DNA of 64,000 bases, from contig CM077599.1 in NCBI GenBank assembly GCA_039654915.1, forward strand, positions 76,228,001 through 76,292,000. Direction: 5' to 3'. The notes under the pieces are model-generated. The model did not search any database. It saw nothing but the letters and a program-made list of their open reading frames with translations, and was not told where the DNA came from. This document shows, piece by piece, positions 1 through 11,573 of this stretch. The stretch's first letter is position 1, and each line of letters starts with the position of its first letter. The DNA comes from Aquilaria yunnanensis. Taxonomy: Eukaryota > Streptophyta > Magnoliopsida > Malvales > Thymelaeaceae. The position numbers and the translations under genes were made by a program.

Positions 1-2289
1 CTTTTGGCCATGCAAAACTATACAAGGGTTAATGGCAAACTAGACCAAATTAAGGCAGACAACAATGATAACTAGTCACATCATGTCTCCCACTAAGGTA
101 GTAAGCATTATTACTTAGTTAGTCTAACTAGTACTTACACTAGTTACTTGGCCGGTTTCATATGGGAGAAATGACACCTTGGGACTTGTGTTGACTTTTG
201 CATGGCATTGTAAGCCATAAAGTAACCTAAGTGCCTAAGTGAACACGTGATTTAGTGATGGATGTGTGACCGTGAAAATGTGAGGGCTTCATTGCACCAT
301 GCAAACTTGTTGAGGCCGAAAGCTAGCTTAATTGCCAACTTAATTACATGTGTCTTGCAACCGGTTTGCCTAAGACCATTTAAGCCTTTTGTTTTCATTT
401 CAGGCTTCATTTCTTTTGGCCGAGAGCTAGCTTAGCTTGGTGTTCTTGGTTTAGCTCTTGAGTTCCTCGAAATTGGTTTTGATTAAGGAGCAATTGGAGC
501 TAGATTGAAGGAGGCAAGCTAGGATGCTTTGATTTCGGCACTACACAACTCAAGTTCAAGCTTTGTTCTTGAAGAAACAAAGGAAGGCCGAGATGTTTCC
601 AAGCTAGGGTTTGAGGTAAACTTATGTTCTTCCTTGAATACATGGTAGATATTCCATGAACAAGGAGTAATGGTGTTGATTTGGTGTTATACTAGGCCAA
701 TTGTGTGAAGAACATCACGGTTTAGAAGTTGGGTTTTGGCCGAAAGCTTGTTTGAGGTAGGGTTCACTTAACATCTTGATTGCTTGGTAATATACCATGA
801 TTCAAGTGTTTAAAGTAACTAAGTGATGGTTAAAATGTGCCAAATGATCTTAGTTGCTTGATGGGCTATTGTGATTGATTCGGTTATCGATGTTGGTTAG
901 CTAACTAACTATGGACATGTGCTAAAAATGCTAATGAATGTGGCCATTTTGCTAGATATTTCGGAGCTCTAGTGGAAGTGGAGAATATGGTGAAGTTTGG
1001 TGTGCAAAAGTGCACAATGGCACATGTTGTGGGACTTGGCCGAATGGTCATGGTGTGTGGTGTGTGTGTTCATTGTGTGCTTGAGTGATTCTTTGTGCTT
1101 GCTAACCAAAATTATTGTTAGTGTAGCTTATATGTCTCGGGTACTTTAGCATGTATATGTATATGTTGCGTTTTCCTTGTCTTTGTGTTTGTTTTGCAGG
1201 TTATGTTGAGCTAATAAGAGGTTAAGCCTTGAGTTGTATACTCGACTTAACTAAATAAACTCTTAATTGAGTTAGTATTGGAAGTGAACTTTATTGAGTT
1301 ATATGCTCATTGCCCATATATATTGTTTTTCAGGAAATGACTTTCGGCCTGAGTAGTGTTGCTTGAGTTTGTGCTAGTGTGTTATGCTAGTTTGCTTGTA
1401 TATCAAGGTATGTGCCAATGTGTGCTTGGCTTAATGGTTTTGTACATTGCAAGTCTTATTTTTTAGGATGGCCGAGACTTATGTATTAAGTTGTGCAGGC
1501 TTGTAGAGTTGGGACTTGTCTAGGTGGGCAGCTATGGACATGTGGACTTTGGCTCTGATCATAGTTTTCACTTTCATGAACATGAACACGGCCATAGGTT
1601 TGGTTTTGCAGTGTGTTCTGTTGTATGGGATACTGAAAGTGTTGTTTGACCATTAGTGGTCTTGGGTTGTAATCTAACTTAGCATGGAGGACTTGGAATC
1701 ATGGCATGTAGCCATATATGTGTACTAGGTAGACTACTTTTGTATGTACATAATGTGTAGTCTTAGGTGCCTAGTTCTTTTTGTGGTACATGGAGTACCT
1801 TTGTAGCCAAGTTATGTTTGCACTTATGGTGGTTTTGGACTTGTGTATATAATGGATGCTATGGATCAATGGATGGCATGTTTATGTGAATGGAAGTTAT
1901 ATTTATATTGTGAACCTCCTTTGTATCTCTTTTGGCCGAGAGGCACATGTGCACATAAACTTGAGTTTTCAAAATAAAGTGACTACCATGGGCTTCTTGG
2001 TTGCCATTTAGGTAGCACACCTAATTGCACACAACTTAAGCACTTAAAGTTCTTTAAGTGTAGCCTTGCTTGTTCTACAAGTAACTGGTTTTGGGCCTTA
2101 CTTCTGCTGCAATTTAAACATTTGGACTTACCCATAAGCCTCCGGGGCCACCTCTCAAGCTAGTTACCTTAAGAAAATAAGATTTAAGGTTAGTTTTGTT
2201 AGTTGGCCGAATTGAAAGACTTGAGATTAAATTTCAGATTTGGGAGTTAACCCTTAGAATTTGGGCCAGGGCCTGTGTAAGGTGTGACA
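1..2289 (+). mobile_element. LTR-like repetitive sequence, probably a Ty3/gypsy LTR (5' end outside the window or not resolved)
   Basis: No coding frame of useful length exists in these 2.3 kb. The motif TTGGCCGA and close variants recur many times (for example near 416, 737, 1038, 1470, 1930 and 2204), and two related segments starting TTTGAGGTA occur near 611 and 752. The stretch stops at GGTGTGACA (2281-2289), the kind of 3' terminus common in plant chromovirus LTRs, and the base composition changes after it. No internal domains, second LTR or TSD can be seen, so this may be a solo LTR or the last LTR of an element starting upstream. Element type is inferred from style only. Confidence 0.35.
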
Positions 2290-3790
2290 GGTTCGGAGAT
2301 TGATTCAAAATGATACATCATTAGTATAGAAAACCCTAAAAGCCAAATATTTTGGTACCTCTAGATCTTTTTGGACAAGATAAAAACAATTCCTTACTTA
2401 TGTGAAAAATTTTACTCCATGGTCATTAGCTTTTAAAGCTCAGACTAAGGTGGCAATTAGAGGATGGCTCGAGAGTTGACATATGGGACAACTCATGGAC
2501 GAATGCACCAAATTTTAGGTCAGTTTTATTACCGAATGGTATCCTTTTTCCTCTGTGTTAATGAATCCATGCTAGGCAATAGAAGGTGATGAACTTTTAC
2601 CACATTTTCTTAGAAACTAATGTGCATTGTATTTTGCGTATTCTTCTAATGAATTCGGATATAGAAGATCAGCTGATTTGGCATTTTAACTCGGATGGTA
2701 ATTACTTGGTGAGTAATGGTTACCATACTTTTATGTAACTAAATGATGGGTTTTAGATACCATCACAGGTTTGGAAGGTTTATAAAACATGGAGTATGCC
2801 TGTAGTTAACTAGAACAAGAACCTATTCTGGAGATTAACTAGAACAAGAACCTATTCTGGAGATTGGCTCAATATTCCCTTCCGACTCGACAAAATTTGT
2901 TAGTACGTTACATATTGTCTGATACCTCTTGCCCTTTTTGCCAGGTTGATGAGGAGATGACCTTACATGCCTTGCGGGATTTTTTGGGTCATAAGATGTG
3001 TATGGTTTGTGCACAACATACTAAGGGTTTGCTTGCTGGGAGTAAGCACTCTAAGCACACCTAGAGAGTGCTTATCGCATATAGAGGCACAAAGAATGGA
3101 AAGTAGACTAGACTAAGTTTAGTGTGATAATGGGGGGGTTTGTGGTCAAATCAGAATGAGGTGGTGTTTGGAAAGTCTAGGTTGTCTCTTAGGGTTAAAG
3201 TGTTTGAGCAGAAGATCGAGCAGGCATTGAATGATGTTTAAGCTTTAGATTTTTATTGGTTTGCTTGGGAAGCTCATGCACAAATGACAGTGGCCTCACT
3301 CTGGGTTTGTCAAGGTTAATACGGATGCAACTATTTCTTTGGATGACAAGATGGAGCAGGGAGCTATTCTTCCGACTTAAGCTTGGAAGATGTTGGCAGC
3401 CGAGCTATACTTGGTAATGGGATTATAGACCCTTTCTTTACTAAAAGTCTAGCTGCACTTGAAGGGGTAAAACTAGCAACAAGCATTGGTGTTGAGAGAG
3501 TTATATTTGAGTTGGATGCCCTTTAGGTTGTTCAACTCATCAATTCGAATGCACATGGATTATCGGAGGCTTTCTCGTACATCTATTCTATACGCAACAT
3601 GCTGAAAATGTTTCGTAAATGGTAGGTAACTCATGTAGGCTGAAAAGTGAACAGTGTAGCTCATGGTTTGGCAAAGGAGGGTTTATCCTCAAAGACTTCT
3701 TCAGTGTGGCAGGAGGAGACTCCTATTGTGGTATCAGTTATGCTTAATCTGGACAGTACATGTATTTTATTTGAAATTGAGCAGTAAGTG
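2290..3790 (+). mobile_element. Degenerate LINE (non-LTR retrotransposon) 3' end: zinc-binding RT tail and RNase H
   Basis: Broken plus-strand frames read like the end of an L1-type ORF2. Around 2864-3000 is a zf-RVT-like stretch (SDTSCPFCQVDEEMTLHAL) in which a CPFC pair is followed by a conserved histidine. From 3300 to 3780, in shifting frames, is a plant LINE RNase H (RVT_3 type): VKVNTDATISLDD, then AALEGVKLATSIGVERVIFE, then NSVAHGLAKEG. Stops and frameshifts are frequent, so it is long dead. No 5' part is visible, as expected for a truncated LINE copy. The 5' end may be cut by the LTR-like sequence before it. Confidence 0.7.
2806..2863 (+). repeat. 29-bp tandem duplication inside the LINE remnant
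   Basis: Two adjacent copies of a 29-base unit beginning TTAACTAGAACAAGAACC, at 2806-2834 and 2835-2863, appear identical. A recent local duplication. Confidence 0.85.
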
Positions 3791-4238
3791 TGAAACATGA
3801 GAAGAAGTTAACTTATATCATTTGTCGCAAACTATCCAATGTTGCAAAATTGTCCCTCTTGTATCAAAACCTACGTGATGTAAAGCATGTGCAAGAGGAG
3901 AAGCAGGGAAATGTCGCATTTTAAAGTTATTTTTACATTAATCAGTTCATCTGCAGACCTTTGTCCGGTGTTAACGGATGTCTGATGTACCACCTGCCTA
4001 GCAGCTAGTCAACTATAGAATATAAGACGATATTGCGAGGACAGTTTTGCTATGCTCGCTCATTACTTAACAGACTTTTTGCAGTATGAGGTATAAGCTT
4101 AGGGACTAATTGTGACATTTATCCTCAGAAAGATAGATATTTCCCCTCCCAAAACTATTCGCCGCCTTACAAATTGAGCCTCTGGTAACTGGCAGTGCGA
4201 TGCGGCTCTGATAAGTGATAAGCTCCAAGCTCTCTCCA
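3791..4238 (+). promoter_or_regulatory. Promoter and 5' leader region of the CAF2 gene
   Basis: This stretch lies between the LINE remnant and the CAF2 start codon and has no coding content of its own. A four-codon upstream ORF (ATG at 4200, stop ending 4211) precedes the main start by 28 bases and could lower its translation. No convincing TATA box was picked out. Confidence 0.4.
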
Positions 4239-7200
4239 ATGACGATCTTCGCCTCCCTTCCGGGCTTCCACCTCTTCTCCTCTCTCCCTCCTACGCCTTC
4301 CCAAAACGGAAACGACTCCATTTCACCCTCCCCGCCCATTCCCGTCCCCAAGTACCCCCCGCCCCGCAAGCGCAACCCCCCTCCCCCTCCCAATCCCGCC
4401 CTTTCTATCCCCCACCGTCGCACCCGCTACCATAAGCCCGTCAGCAAAGGAGTCATCTCCTCTGACGGCGATCGCAGCGTTGTCATCGGCGAGAACGGCG
4501 TCTCCTATCAGCTCGCCGGCGCGCCCTTCGAGTTCCAGTACAGCTACTCCGAGGTTCCCAAAGCCGAGCCGATCGCCATCCGCGAGCCCGCCTTCTTGCC
4601 CTTCGCTCCACCGTCGATGGCGCGGCCGTGGACCGGGAAGGCCCCTTTGAAGAAGTCGAAGAAAAAGATTCCGCTCTTCGATTCGTTTAACCCGCCGCCG
4701 CCGGGGAAGAAGGGTGTAAAATTCGTGGAAATGCCGGGACCGTTTCCGTTCGGCAAGTATCCGATGGAAGGGAAGAGTAGAGAGGAGATTTTGGGGGAGC
4801 CGCTAAAGAGATGGGAGATTAAGGAGCTTGTTAAGCCAATGTTATCGGATAATCGACAGGTTAATCTGGGTGAGTTTTATTTCTCTTTTTCTCCAGTCAT
4901 TTCCCGTTAAAAATCTGATCTTTAGCTTACATTACTTGATTATATTGTATTGCATTTCAATTATTTGCTTCTAATTCTGTGATACCAGTTCTTGGTTCGA
5001 AAAAGGAATATGCAATATAATGACTTGTATTGCAGTTCAATCAGATAAACCTCGTTGTATCGCAGTTCAATCAAATAAACCTCGTTGTATTGCAATTCAA
5101 TCAAATAAACCTCGTTTACTTTGTTTACTTTCATGGTTTATTGATTGGATTTGGATTGTTGGGATTAGGAAGGGACGGGTTGACGCATAATATGTTGGAT
5201 TTGATACACACGCATTGGAAGCGACTGCGTGTTTGTAAGATCAAGTGTAAAGGTGTTCCTACTGTGGATATGAATAATGTGTGTCGACATCTTGAGGTAT
5301 TTTCCATTTCCCCCATCTTTTGCTTAGCTGAAGTTTTCAATCTTCTGCCATTTATGGGCTAGTATGTAATGTCTGTGTTGTTTAAGATGCCATTGGGTGT
5401 AAGTTAAAATAACACACGACAGTGTACTGAGACCCATGATATTGTTTAATTAAGTGTATATGAAATATTCTGTTTTGATTATGCTAGAATCTTAAAAACC
5501 TTCTAATTTCTCAAATTCTGGATAGTGGGTAAAATTTTTTCAGATTTGTTCAATATAGAGGTTGGTAGATGATCAAGAATGAAAAATGTACTACTTGAGG
5601 TAGTTTGGTACCTCCTAAGTATGTACCTCCTAAGTTTACTGTTCTGCTATTTGTTTTGGTCTGTCTTAAAGAAGTGCTATATGTCTTTAGTTGTTGCCCA
5701 TTGAGTCTAAGATGAATTTTGATTCTGCAGGTAGTTGGCCATACCCTCATTTATGTTTGCTCAGGCCTCAGTTTTTTTCTGCTTTTGTTTTCTACGAATA
5801 TTTTTTTTTAAAAACCCTGCTTTGAGTAAAAGATACCTACGAACATGGTTTTGATTCTGCATCCTTCTCCTCTATCCCACCCACATGGCACAGAAAGGAA
5901 AAGAGTATCAATCTGCCTTTTTGTTTTTTAGGATGCATTTATGAGAGCATGATATCACTATTTCATTCATCTGCTATCAAGTAAATAGTATAATTCTGGG
6001 AGTGGTTTTCTTTTGTAACAGTTTGCTGTAATGAGCCTGTTGTTTGGCAGAGTGACTGAAACTTTTTCGCAAATCTTAGTTTCCAAGAGAATGATAGAAC
6101 TCTTATTCCCTTTTCTCTCAAGTTCATCTACAATGCCAGGAAAAAACTGGGGGAAAGGTTATATATCGAGTAGGTGGTGCTGTTTATCTTTTCCGGGGGC
6201 GGAACTACAACTATCGTTCTCGTCCACAGTATCCTTTGATGCTTTGGAAACCAGCTGCTCCTGTCTACCCAAAACTTATACAGGATGCTCCAGAAGGACT
6301 AACAGTAGCTGAAGCAGATGCACTACGAAAGAAGGGGAAATCTCTTCTTCCTATATGTAAATTAGGTAATCAATTGAGCACTTTTTCCTTAGAATACATG
6401 AGCAAATAGCTCAATTTATTCCTATGTTATGATTTGGTTCTCTCTGGATTACTAGAATGGTTTGCCCTGATTTTCTTTTCTCTGGTGGTGTGGGTGGTTA
6501 CTGGTGATCTTTTTTTCCTGAAATTATTCTTGTTTTCATTTGCAGCAAAAAATGGAGTATACATTTCCCTGGTGAAGGACGTTAGAGATGCTTTTGAAGG
6601 AAGCCCTTTGGTGAAGATCAATTGTAAAGGACTGAATCCCAGTGATTACAAGAAGATCGGTGCAAAGCTTAAGGTTGGTATTTCATTGGTGAGTTTCTTG
6701 GTAATTTTTAGTTGAATGCTGTTTAGGATGAAAGTAAGAAAATGAAGAAGAATCAGGCATTGAGCCTGTTAAATTCAGATGGTTAATGAAGGTTTAGATT
6801 ATCTCTTATTAATTTACATTAGTCCTTGAAGGATTGGATGATAGGTTTTGATGTAATGAAGACATGTTGGTATTTGACTAGCGAGGTCCAAGGGAAATGT
6901 ATTGAAGAGATTCATCATCTGGCTCATAATTGTGAAAGGTTCCTTTTTTGGTGCAAATCAAACAATTACCTGTCTTTATTGTGAAACAACACTGTAGTGA
7001 TTTTTCTGGATTATGGGTCTTTTATTGTCCTTTTGCTTTAATCATTTGCCATTTTATCAGGAACTTGTTCCATGTGTTCTATTGTCTTTTGATGACGAAC
7101 AAATATTGATGTGGAGGGGACGTGATTGGAAGTCAATGTATCCAGAAACTTCCCCATCTTCACCTCCTTCTAGAGCTGACACCCCTAATGGCATCCATAA

Positions 7201-8236
7201 TTCAGGTATGCATTTAAGGGTATAGCAGGGATCACAGTCAGTCACATCTCACTTTGTAAGTGGATGTGTCTTCTGGTAGATATGTCTGTATGTGTTTGTT
7301 GAGAACTGCTTCAAGTGATTGTATTGGTTTTGAGCTGCCAAGTCTCAAAAGGAAATGCTGTAATTCTGCTGTCTTAGGAAAGGTCTATTCTGAGATACTT
7401 GTAGCAATTATGTAGAGGCCAGGATATGAAAATTATCAACTACGATAGTATGCATAGTAAAATAAAATCTTATCTGGTGCTTATGCCATCATATGGGGTG
7501 TGTTACCATATATAACAAGTAGACTGGTAAAGAAATATTCTCTTTGTCGTGAATTCCTCAGGACAACTAGATTGGTGGAGAATTTGTACAGAGTATTACA
7601 ATCTGCTCTTTTGGTCAAAGTTAGACTGTCTGCAATACAATTACAAACTGCAGGAGTTCCTGAGAACTGCATTTTAGTTGAGTTGTTTGTGCATCTTCTC
7701 TTTCTTATTTATTTTTTCTCACATTCTAGATCTTAGTCAGTTTGACATGCTTGGATGTTTACAAGAAATCTTGCAAGATTTTGGTGAGGTACAGAGTGAT
7801 GTTATGTGATGAGTTGGTAATCTAAAGTTCATATAATGATACAGATGCGCCCTCTGATGCCTGTCACACACCTGACCAGAAGACTGTGATTTCAAGCGCT
7901 AAAATGGTATCTTTGTGGGAGCGAGCGATTGAATCAAGCAAGGCGTTGTTGTTGGATGGGATAGGTCTTGGGCCAGATGCTCTTCTGGAGAAGGTGGAGC
8001 AATTTGAAGGCATATCATTGGCCATAGAGCATTCCTTGCCTGCGGTAGTTGTGAGTGGGCAAAACGATGATTCTTCTAGTAATTTTGATGTTGAGGAGTT
8101 TGGGGACTATGCTTATGATGACATTGACATGTCGGGGGATGATGAAGATTATTACTACGATGATGATTCGTTTGTCCCTCACGGGTCATTACCGGTTGAT
8201 CTGATAGCCGGGAAGCTGAGGCGGCGGACATTGTGA
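4239..8236 (+). CDS. CAF2: CRS2-associated factor 2 (CAF2-like), chloroplast group II intron splicing factor
   Basis: Six coding exons join in frame at GT/AG sites: 4239-4869, 5169-5296, 6140-6365, 6546-6673, 7061-7205, 7845-8236, giving 549 aa. CAF proteins pair with CRS2, a peptidyl-tRNA-hydrolase-like protein, to splice subsets of chloroplast group II introns. The first 45 residues or so are Ser/Pro-rich, as in a plastid transit peptide. Next comes the CAF-conserved segment (residues 85-210; [24 protein letters not shown]-like and GKKGVKF blocks). CRM domain 1 follows (about 211-290; [34 protein letters not shown]), then CRM domain 2 (about 329-400; [41 protein letters not shown]). The C-terminus is very acidic (about 500-530) and ends in GSLPVD plus a basic tail. 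CAF2 rather than CAF1 is chosen from the length (CAF1 is near 700 aa) and the tail. The start is the first ATG in frame; codons upstream lack an ATG. Confidence 0.93.
5025..5114 (+). repeat. Three 30-bp tandem repeats in CAF2 intron 1
   Basis: Three near-identical 30-base units start TTGTATTGCAGTTCAATC at 5025, 5055 and 5085. The first two carry GCAG, an acceptor-like tetramer; the third has GCAA. They lie 55-145 bases before the acceptor of exon 2 (5169). Confidence 0.85.
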
Positions 8237-8553
8237 AGAGATCCAAGCATAGCGTACCTGCATCCTAATGCTATTGCTGTATGTTTCAGCTTAGTGTCTC
8301 CATCCAGACCAAGTTGAAAAGGCTTTGCCCAAATTGGAATTTTCTCAACGTCATTGTCCGCTGCTGCCATCCCTTCATCCTTGCGTATCCGGCTTTTCTA
8401 TGTCCAATGTATATAGGGTAACTGGTCAACAATAAAAACACACATCTCTCTCTCTTTCTCTCTCTCTTTTTAATAATATTCTTTTTGAACATATTTCTGA
8501 AACCACCGATTCTTCGTCTATGAAACCTACTGAAACACTAACTTGAAAATTGA
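8237..8553 (+). other. CAF2 3' UTR and CT microsatellite
   Basis: This follows the CAF2 stop codon. It holds a pyrimidine run of TCTC repeats at about 8443-8470 and AATAAA-like sequence near 8431, which could serve for polyadenylation. Nothing else was recognised. Confidence 0.5.
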
Positions 8554-8748
8554 CAGAAATTCTCCCAAAACACAGGAGCTCCTGCTTCACCACCGCCAAT
8601 CAAAGATTTCTTGTCTGATTGGCCCGGATTTGCTGACTCTTTCCTCGCCGCTTCTATCCCACCATCGAGTAAGGAAATTAAGAGGCCACAGAACGAAGAA
8701 ACACTCTTTGATCAACTGTTCTTAGATCCCCTCACAATATTTGTTTGA
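8554..8748 (+). other. Unrecognised open stretch, possibly an orphan 3' exon
   Basis: A 64-codon open frame without an ATG follows TTGACAG at 8551 and ends in TGA at 8746-8748. Its composition looks protein-like (PPPIKDFLSDWPGFADSFLA, then a Lys/Glu-rich part and FDQLFLDPLTIFV). It could be a terminal exon or captured fragment. I do not recognise the family, and no partner exon is visible nearby. Confidence 0.25.
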
Positions 8749-9012
8749 AACCTGGAAATCGAGGTCTCTTATTGGAATTGTTCTTAAACCCTTTTTCGCA
8801 AGAGTCTAATCAGAGAAAAACAAAAGAATCCTTAATGTGAATAGGAGAAGTATGGAAGAGAAGAAAATAGAATCAGTAACTCAATACAAAGAAGAAAGAA
8901 TTACTGTGCTTCAGAAAACAATAAAAAAACCAGGAGAAAACAGGTATCTGTTCTTTTCACTGCTGTTTTATGTCTTCCTGTTTCTCTTTTAGGAAAGTAC
9001 TTATATATATAT

Positions 9013-9336
9013 ATATGTTGTTGTTTGTTATTTTAAAAGGCCCTATGTGTTCTTTTAATGAAACTGTGTGTTTTTTTTATATGTTGTTGTTTGTTCTTTT
9101 AGAATGACTCATGTGTTCTTTTGATGAAAATATATGCTTTTTTATATGTTTTTTGTTCTTTTGGGCGGCCCTATGTGTTCGTTTGAGGAAAAAATGTATT
9201 TTTTTGTATGTTGCTATATGTTCTTTTAAAAGGCCATGTGTTCTCTTTTAAAGAAATTATGTATTCTTTATATATGGTTGTGTTTGTTCTTTTAGAAGAT
9301 CTTATATGTTCTTTTAAGGAAACGAAATATTCCTTT
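9013..9336 (+). repeat. Degenerate tandem array, five units of about 65 bp
   Basis: Five diverged copies start near 9013, 9079, 9143, 9206 and 9271. Each has the pattern TATATGTTGTTGTTTGTTCT, then a TTTTA run, a GGCCC(T)ATGTGTTC-like block, and a GAAA-containing spacer. Looser relatives occur at about 10190-10440. Such arrays are common near the ends of Mutator-like and CACTA elements, which fits the transposon fragments downstream. Confidence 0.75.
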
Positions 9337-9403
9337 ATATTAAATATGTCTTCAATGATTCATAATGGTTCTACATTGACAAGATGTATATGAAGTGACA
9401 CAA

Positions 9404-10680
9404 TTAATTTAAAAAAATCCAACTAAAAAAAGTGTTCTCATTAATCTTGGGTTTGAAAGCCTTTTCCACTTGCCTCAAATTATCGTTGGGCGGGAGTTTA
9501 TCAGCTTCTTGATCCTTGCTTTTGGTTGCAACTCTTTGACACTTAACATCCCAAACAAAATAGACATTAATGTAAAAGTTGTTGATGCCTACATAATCTT
9601 TGGCATGCCCTTTGGACTGCTTCATGTGGATGCATACCACTACCTCACATCAAATTCAAATGAAGCTCCCATGTTCACAACTTCGCTACATCATTTTTAT
9701 GGTAAAGTCCCACATCTAAAGAAGTTGAAGGAAGTCATGCAGAAAAACAAAGGAAGGAATAATTTCAAGAGGAACTTTGTTGTGTTTGTTGCAACACACC
9801 TCATTGCACCGACAACCACATTGAATGACTATAGTTGGAAAGTTGTTAAAGCAACAATTGATTTACCATTTTTCAAGCACATGAATTAGGCCTAACACCT
9901 AATTGATGCCCTTCGTGCATCAATTGAAAATTCAAGCAAAGAAATTCAGTAACCAACATTGGTGGATGCATTCTTCTGCTACAGGTAGCCATCTAATGAT
10001 TTCATAACTATTTAGGTTGCAATTGTTACAACTTAATAATTCAATTCAAAAAATTTTATTGGGAGTAACTACACCAGCAACCAACTGTCCTAAGAAATAT
10101 ATTGGCAACAAAATAATCAATAAAAAAATTCAGCAAGAAAAAAATTGATGGTTCATTTAGATTAGGGAAGGTCATTATTGATATTACTTGTTCTTCTACA
10201 TGTTTAAATTTGTATTTTTTTTCTTGAAACTTGTTGTTCTTTTGTATTAGGTAGTTGTTTTGGTTTCTCAATACTTTTTTTCCTGGTTTTTTTTTCTCAT
10301 TAGTGCTAGTTCTTTCTTCTGATACAACTTGTTCTTTCGGGAGCAGTTGTTTTGCCTTTTGTATAGTTTGTTTTTCTTTTTAAAAAGTATATGTTTTTTT
10401 AATCTTTCACATGTTGTTTTTGAAAAAGCTCTTGCCTATTCTTTACCTCTAGGTTACTAATGATCTACTCATCACTCTTGTCAAGGCAAAGAGAGAAAAA
10501 AACATTCTTGATAAAGCTAGACGTACAATAGGAAGAACATGCACAAGGAGAATAATCTGCTACACAAATGGCTAATAAATTTGAAGAATTGATTGATGTT
10601 ATTGTACAACATGCTAAGCAAGTAGTTGATGCAAATAGGAAGTTGTTTAAAGCTATTAAAGAAGCAAATGATGCATAATT
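9404..10680 (+). pseudogene. Transposon-associated gene fragment, resembling proteins carried by plant MULEs (DUF1985/Ulp1-type context)
   Basis: The clearest part is 9470-9889, which reads VDAYIIFGMPFG, then FKRNFVVFVATHLIAPTT and YSWKVVKATIDL. This order (a V..I.G.P.G motif, then NF..F.....L.PT, then a W..V segment) is familiar from large plant proteins carried inside Mutator-like elements. Stops follow at 9886 onward, yet the same kind of sequence continues (IDALRASIENSSKEIQ). A helical stretch lies near 10570-10675 (KFEELIDVIVQHAKQVVD). Family assignment rests on motif memory and needs a profile search. Non-functional. Confidence 0.4.
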
Positions 10681-10996
10681 GATTAAACAACCATAATTGC
10701 ACAATACACACAGATGATGACACTAACAGAAAAAGCTCTATCTAACTCTCATTTTAGCTCTTTTGTTATAGATCAAATACATGAGCTCATACAACTTTGG
10801 AAACTAGCCAAAAAACAATTCACAAAACAACTAGAAGGCAAACCGTAAATATAGAACGCATGACTTCTTCAACAATTCTTTAAAAAAGACTAGTTTAAGG
10901 GTTTGTATAAGTTTTTTTCAACAATAACCCGTGAGATATTAGTGCAAGAAATTGTTCTTTCATGACTATCATCATTCCTAAAACTATGTTTTTTCA

Positions 10997-11573
10997 CTAA
11001 TACAAGAACAATAAAGCTCTCTTCCACAAAAGAACCATCAGCCCTATGATAGAGTCTAGTTTTTTTTTTACATCAAAACCATTGTTAAGAGCATGCTTTT
11101 TGTAATACTCATCTGCTTCATCATCACAACTGAATTTCATACCAAAAATATCAACCCTTTCAAATCCATCATCTCTAGAGTAACTCATATATAACTCCAA
11201 TATAACAAAATACAAAACAAAAAATCCTAATGCATTAAAGAACATATTGTAATAGACAAAAGAACATATGCTTCACCAAGGATACCATAAGAGATCATCA
11301 ACAAATTAGATAATACATCTAAATCACATCCATCAATAGAAAAAATCAAAGACTCAACATCCATTATACAATCTAATTCAATAGGAATAAAGGCACAACA
11401 ATCCAACAAAACAAGCAAAACATTAAAACATCAAGAACTAGTCAAAATAAGATCTACAAAATACTAAACACCAACAAACATCAAAATATGTTAATACTTG
11501 AATTCATACCCAAGTCCACACATGGAGAAATATCACATGAATCAGGAGGAGAATCATTCAAATCTAGATTCAT
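10997..11573 (-). pseudogene. FAR1/FRS-type protein N-terminal fragment
   Basis: On the minus strand an ATG at 11573 opens MNLDLNDSPPDSC and runs to a donor-like GG|GTATGA at about 11510, typical of the short first exon of FRS genes. A second piece (about 11170-11040) reads GMKFSCDDEADEYYKKHAL followed by NNGFDVKK, matching the start of the FAR1 DNA-binding domain. Downstream the frame is broken and no transposase core is found on this strand. It is probably the remnant of a second, older MULE transposase gene, distinct from the one at 15622. Confidence 0.6.

Noticed and set aside
4106..4756. Minus-strand open frames across CAF2 exon 1
   Set aside because: They are Gly-rich reflections of the Pro-rich plus-strand exon, which joins cleanly with five further conserved exons.
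9013..9336. CRISPR-like array
   Set aside because: Units are contiguous, diverged and AT-rich with no unique spacers, and the DNA is plant nuclear.
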